In this document: positions 63,780 to 64,000 of the stretch, in pieces
Position numbering within the stretch: the stretch's first letter is position 1
Layout: each line of letters opens with the position of its first letter
DNA from: an uncultured bacterium
Lineage (GTDB): Bacteria; Bacillota; Clostridia; Lachnospirales; Lachnospiraceae
Reading direction: 5' to 3'
DNA length: 64,000 nucleotides
Assembly: GCA_947063875.1 (NCBI GenBank)
Contig: CAMSTY010000004.1
Span: 33,944-97,943 of the forward strand
Made by a program: the position numbers and the translations under genes
The notes under the pieces: model-generated
Databases searched by the model: none
What the model was told of the DNA's origin: nothing
What the model saw: the letters and a program-made list of their open reading frames with translations, nothing else

Positions 63780-64000
63780 GTGTATGACCTTGATGAAAAC
63801 GGGGAGCGTATTCCCGTCATTGACAAAAAGACAGGACAGCAGAAAGTTGACAAGCGCAACCGCAAACAGTGGAAATGCCACACCGCCGACAGCACAGACT
63901 GGAACAGCCAAGAAAACGCCAAGATGTGGCGAAAAGATTTAGCCGACACAATCAATGCCACCAATGAGCAGTTGGGGATTGCGCTACATTGGGAACACCG
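63780..64000 (+). pseudogene. Internal fragment of a MobA/MobL-family relaxase
   Basis: The frame VYDLDENGERIPVIDKKTGQ, then KRNRKQWKCHTADSTDWNSQ and KMWRKDLADTINATNEQLG, matches the region after the first catalytic motif of MobA/MobL relaxases from Firmicute mobilisable elements. A TAA lies in frame right before it and there is no start, so its 5' part is missing. It continues past the window end. It joins the inverted recombinase piece directly. Confidence 0.75.

Overview
The window reads as chromosome of a gut-type Firmicute, most likely Lachnospiraceae (Clostridium cluster XIVa). Evidence: strong AGGAGG-type ribosome binding sites, an HPr with both His15 and Ser46, a housekeeping sigma-A, MsmEFG-type sugar ABC genes with no local ATPase, a single-subunit QueH, and Lachnospiraceae-style lipoproteins. 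Genus cannot be fixed from the sequence alone. No rRNA, tRNA or CRISPR array was seen.

Layout. 1-2.4 kb: end of a 5-oxoprolinase/biotin-carboxylase operon (accB fragment, accC, pxpA). 2.5-8.2 kb: an oxidoreductase-EamA pair, a secreted cell-wall-binding repeat protein behind a MerR-type promoter, two decayed genes (AraC, cupin), a PHP phosphatase and a sugar acetyltransferase. 8.3-12.8 kb: a LacI regulator divergent from a sucrose-type PTS EIIBCA and a PhnP-like hydrolase, with an array of 12-bp operator units. 12.8-20.1 kb: a palindromic intergenic element, a NimA-like flavoprotein, a GNAT, a secreted serpin lipoprotein, a LysR-metY pair and a second oxidoreductase. 20.5-22.3 kb: mutM and yebC.

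22.3-34.8 kb is the most interesting coding region. A structured leader precedes five co-directional genes: a SWIM zinc-finger protein, a large helical-repeat protein, a MoxR AAA+ ATPase, a DUF5682 protein and a CoxE-like VWA protein. No function has been assigned to this set as far as I know. The same run continues, with no visible terminator, into hslO (Hsp33) and a nucleoside-salvage set (udp, deoC, cdd, deoB). 35-49 kb is housekeeping: cold-shock protein, ftsH, MATE pump, NfeD/SPFH, argF, birA, mutY, lipid kinase, rpoD, queH and HPr.

50.8-62.2 kb is an alpha-galactoside locus: two GH36 alpha-galactosidases, a YesL protein, two ABC permeases, a binding protein and two tandem AraC regulators. 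Between 47.8 and 53.8 kb lie three very large near-perfect hairpins. Two of them (216 and 215 nt, each with 31-bp perfect outer arms) are homologous in their interior, yet their arms differ in sequence while staying perfectly paired. This suggests selection on structure and an undescribed element family. The window ends in a wrecked mobile element: a frameshifted serine recombinase whose C-terminal half is inverted, directly joined to an internal piece of a MobA/MobL relaxase.
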